DNA of 8,520 nucleotides from Spirochaetales bacterium. Its GTDB lineage: Bacteria > Spirochaetota > Spirochaetia > B11-G9. The notes beneath the pieces are model-generated. The model was not told where the DNA came from, made no database searches, and saw nothing but the letters and a program-made list of their open reading frames with translations. Shown here piece after piece: positions 7,014 through 8,520 of the stretch (its first letter is position 1; each line of letters starts with the position of its first letter). A program made the position numbers and the translations under genes. The stretch spans positions 1-8,520 of the forward strand of contig JALTGJ010000320.1 in assembly GCA_027077185.1 (NCBI GenBank), in the 5' to 3' direction.

Positions 7014-7060
7014 ATGGACTTTTCAGGAATAAAGAAATAACCTGAAAAGTTCATCTTTTT
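7014..7060 (+). terminator. probable intrinsic terminator after the FAD oxidoreductase gene
   Basis: A perfect 10-base inverted repeat, ACTTTTCAGG (7018-7027) and CCTGAAAAGT (7041-7050), extends through one G-T pair to 14 pairs (7014-7027 with 7041-7054). The 13-base loop is AT-rich, and the stem is followed by CTTTTT (7055-7060). It lies 11 bases past the stop codon, so it probably reduces or ends transcription before etfB. A second hairpin overlaps its right arm. Confidence 0.7.
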
Positions 7061-7076
7061 AGATGAGTTCATTTTT
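7048..7076 (+). promoter_or_regulatory. second hairpin with T-run, overlapping and excluding the first
   Basis: ATCT at 7053-7056, with flanking bases, pairs with AGAT at 7061-7064. The full stem is 7048-7056 with 7061-7069, including two G-T pairs, and the loop is TTTT. It is followed by TTTTT at 7072-7076. Because 7048-7054 is also used by the upstream hairpin, the two cannot form together. This may be a tandem back-up terminator or an attenuator-like switch; the sequence does not decide. Confidence 0.4.
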
Positions 7077-7077
7077 C

Positions 7078-7083
7078 TATAAT
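7078..7083 (+). promoter_or_regulatory. candidate -10 element before etfB
   Basis: A perfect TATAAT at 7078-7083 lies downstream of the terminator-like hairpins and 35 bases before the etfB start codon. No convincing -35 box is found at 16-18 bases; the T-rich stem end there (TTTTTA) matches the consensus poorly. It would allow separate transcription of etfBA, but chance in AT-rich DNA is possible. Confidence 0.35.
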
Positions 7084-7104
7084 TATTTAAGTATCATCAA
7101 CAAA

Positions 7105-7110
7105 GAGGAG
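7105..7110 (+). promoter_or_regulatory. ribosome binding site supporting a TTG start for etfB
   Basis: GAGGAG at 7105-7110, within AAAGAGGAGAGG, lies 7 bases before TTG 7118. No ATG offers an in-frame start here that would keep the conserved N-terminus KIVVCIKQVP, so translation most likely begins at TTG. Confidence 0.8.
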
Positions 7111-7117
7111 AGGTCTG

Positions 7118-7945
7118 TTGAAAATAGTAGTATGTATTAAACAAGTTCCAAACACAACTGATATAAGTATTAATCCTGAAACAAATACATTGATAAGGGA
7201 AGGTGTTGAATCAATAATTAATCCTTTTGATACTTATGCAATTGAAGAAGGGGTTCGCCTTAAAGAAAAGTATGGGGGAACAGTGATTGTCCTTTCAATG
7301 GGTCCCCCTCAGGTAGAAGTTGCATTAAGAGAAGCTTTGAGTGTTGGTGCAGATGAGGCATACCTTGTATCAGATAGAGCATTTGCAGGATCTGATACAC
7401 TTGCAACTGCATATACATTGGCAGAAAGTATTAAAAAAATTGCTGATGTGGATATAATTCTTACAGGTAAGCAGGCTATAGACGGTGATACCGGTCAGGT
7501 TGGACCGGGAATCGCAACGAACCTGAATATGACTCATATTACAGATATAAGTAAAATAGATAAAGACGAGAAGAATGGTGAAGTCATAGTGGAAAGGCTT
7601 CTTGAAGATGGCCGCGTGCACATTAAAACAAAGATGCCTTTGGTGATGACTGTTGTTAAAGAAATTAATGAACCACGCCTTCCTACTCTTAGAACAAAGA
7701 TGAAGGCCAGGAAGATGGAAATTATAAACTGGAGTAATGATGATTTGCAATGCAGTCCTGAACGATTAGGGCTTACCGGTTCCCCTACATGGGTAAAGAA
7801 AATATTTTCACCGCCCAAAACGGCCAGAGGTAAGATATTTGAGGGTGATATTGATAAATCAGTTACATCACTACTGAAAGAAATGGAGCTGGCAGGAATG
7901 AATCTTATAACTCTTAAGGAGAGTAACAGTAATGGATCCAATTAA
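7118..7945 (+). CDS. etfB: electron transfer flavoprotein beta subunit (bifurcating-type motif)
   Basis: A 275-residue EtfB starting at TTG, with the standard N-terminus MKIVVCIKQVPNT. The NPFDTYAIEEGVRLKE block (35-50) and the KMKARKMEI block (194-202) are typical of the family. EtfB forms a heterodimer with EtfA and carries electrons between a flavin dehydrogenase and other carriers. The nucleotide-binding segment reads AIDGDTGQVGP (120-130). From memory of the family, the DGDTxQVGP form is found in EtfB proteins that bind a second FAD and bifurcate electrons, whereas mitochondrial-type EtfB, which binds AMP, has a DDDCNQTG-like form. The ferredoxin domain on the partner EtfA fits this. It overlaps etfA by 14 bases. 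It follows the DAO-type oxidoreductase, its probable partner, after a 115-base gap with hairpins. Bifurcation is inferred. Confidence 0.92.
   Translation: MKIVVCIKQVPNTTDISINPETNTLIREGVESIINPFDTYAIEEGVRLKEKYGGTVIVLSMGPPQVEVALREALSVGADEAYLVSDRAFAGSDTLATAYTLAESIKKIADVDIILTGKQAIDGDTGQVGPGIATNLNMTHITDISKIDKDEKNGEVIVERLLEDGRVHIKTKMPLVMTVVKEINEPRLPTLRTKMKARKMEIINWSNDDLQCSPERLGLTGSPTWVKKIFSPPKTARGKIFEGDIDKSVTSLLKEMELAGMNLITLKESNSNGSN
7915..7921 (+). promoter_or_regulatory. ribosome binding site of etfA inside etfB
   Basis: TAAGGAG at 7915-7921 lies 10 bases before ATG 7932, inside the end of etfB. The two genes overlap by 14 bases, which suggests coupled translation of the two subunits. Confidence 0.7.
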
Positions 7946-8520
7946 AGTTAAACTTGATGATTGTACTGGTTGTACTATTTGTGTAAAGAGTTGTCCATAT
8001 ACTTCAATAACAATGAAGAACCATAAGGCTGTTATCGATTTGAATACATGTGTATTATGTGGAGTGTGTGTTGATGCCTGTCCTTTTGATGCGATTACTA
8101 TTCAGAGGACAAGATTTAAGGGTCAGGATATCTCTTTGTTTTCAGGAATAAGCCTGTTTGCAGAAAATCATGATAGTAAGTTGGAACCAGTTGTTCTGGA
8201 AATAATTGGAGCAGCCAGAGAATTAAATAAAGATCTAAACACAACTATTAGCGCTGTTCTTATTGGGAATGGAGTGGAACATCTTGCTGAAGAACTTATT
8301 TCCTACGGTGTTGATGAAGTATGGATGGTTGATTCACCTGAAATTGGAGATTTTGAAGAAGATGTTGAGGCAAAATTAGTAGAAGATATTATATTAAAAA
8401 AGAAACCTGAAATCTTTCTGGGAGGTGGGACGATAATTGGTCGGTCATTACTTCCACGGGTTGCGGCAAACTTGCTTACAGGACTTACAGCTGATTGCAC
8501 AGAGCTTCATGTTGTGACAG
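7932..8520 (+). CDS. etfA: electron transfer flavoprotein alpha subunit with N-terminal 2[4Fe-4S] ferredoxin domain (3' partial)
   Basis: The first 196 codons are present and the frame is open to the window edge. Residues 1-55 form a bacterial-type ferredoxin with two complete cluster motifs: C11-x2-C14-x2-C17-x3-C21-P and C40-x2-C43-x2-C46-x3-C50-P. From about 65 the EtfA N-terminal domain follows (LEPVVLEIIGAAREL), with GGGTIIGRSLLPRVAANL and GLTADCTEL near the visible end, which is the EtfA signature region. The FAD-binding C-terminal domain must lie beyond the window. Ferredoxin-fused EtfA is known from anaerobes, for example in the LctBCD lactate dehydrogenase/Etf complex of Acetobacterium woodii, which drives an unfavourable oxidation with reduced ferredoxin. 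A related role with the upstream DAO-type flavoprotein, or with an unseen downstream dehydrogenase, is plausible but inferred. Confidence 0.92.
   Translation, partial: MDPIKVKLDDCTGCTICVKSCPYTSITMKNHKAVIDLNTCVLCGVCVDACPFDAITIQRTRFKGQDISLFSGISLFAENHDSKLEPVVLEIIGAARELNKDLNTTISAVLIGNGVEHLAEELISYGVDEVWMVDSPEIGDFEEDVEAKLVEDIILKKKPEIFLGGGTIIGRSLLPRVAANLLTGLTADCTELHVVT

Noticed and set aside
7534..7941. Long open frame on the - strand opposite etfB, with similar frames opposite the racemase and allantoinase
   Set aside because: The translations are serine- or phenylalanine-rich with no domain, and they lie fully antisense to well-supported genes. They are composition shadows.

Overview
The window is AT-rich bacterial DNA. 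All genes lie on the + strand, tightly packed, and most have strong AGGAGG-like ribosome binding sites. The ferredoxin-fused electron-transfer flavoprotein (Etf) at the right end points to an anaerobe. A clostridial-type Bacillota is the best guess, but another low-GC anaerobe such as a spirochaete is not excluded. No tRNA, rRNA, CRISPR array, insertion sequence or phage gene was seen, and no gap longer than about 120 bases lacks a gene.

Layout. 1-147 is the end of a LivF-type ABC transporter ATPase. 182-5186 is a purine (allantoin) catabolism block: allantoinase (allB), an Asp/Glu/hydantoin-racemase family protein (probable allantoin racemase), (S)-ureidoglycine aminohydrolase (allE), an aspartate-carbamoyltransferase-like protein, and a ketol-acid reductoisomerase (KARI)-like protein. 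Next come a small nitroreductase (5251-5745) and a D-amino-acid-oxidase-fold (DAO) FAD oxidoreductase (5845-7002). After a terminator-like hairpin region follow etfB (7118-7945) and the start of a ferredoxin-fused etfA (7932 to the window edge).

How the genes may work together. The racemase supplies the right allantoin enantiomer and allantoinase opens it to allantoate. An allantoate amidohydrolase is expected next but is not in the window. AllE converts (S)-ureidoglycine to (S)-ureidoglycolate and ammonia. In the classical anaerobic route, ureidoglycolate is oxidised to oxalurate by AllD, and oxalurate is split to oxamate and carbamoyl phosphate, from which carbamate kinase makes ATP. No AllD or FdrA-type protein is visible here. 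Exactly where those two steps are needed sit a KARI paralogue that has lost the isomerase residues, and a carbamoyltransferase that keeps the carbamoyl-phosphate site but lacks the aspartate-binding R-x-Q motif. The main hypothesis is that these two biosynthetic folds have been recruited as ureidoglycolate dehydrogenase and oxamate carbamoyltransferase.

The DAO-type flavoprotein plus EtfB/ferredoxin-EtfA looks like a second redox module, possibly electron-bifurcating or -confurcating. Its substrate cannot be read from the sequence. The LivF end upstream suggests the cluster may also include its own solute importer.
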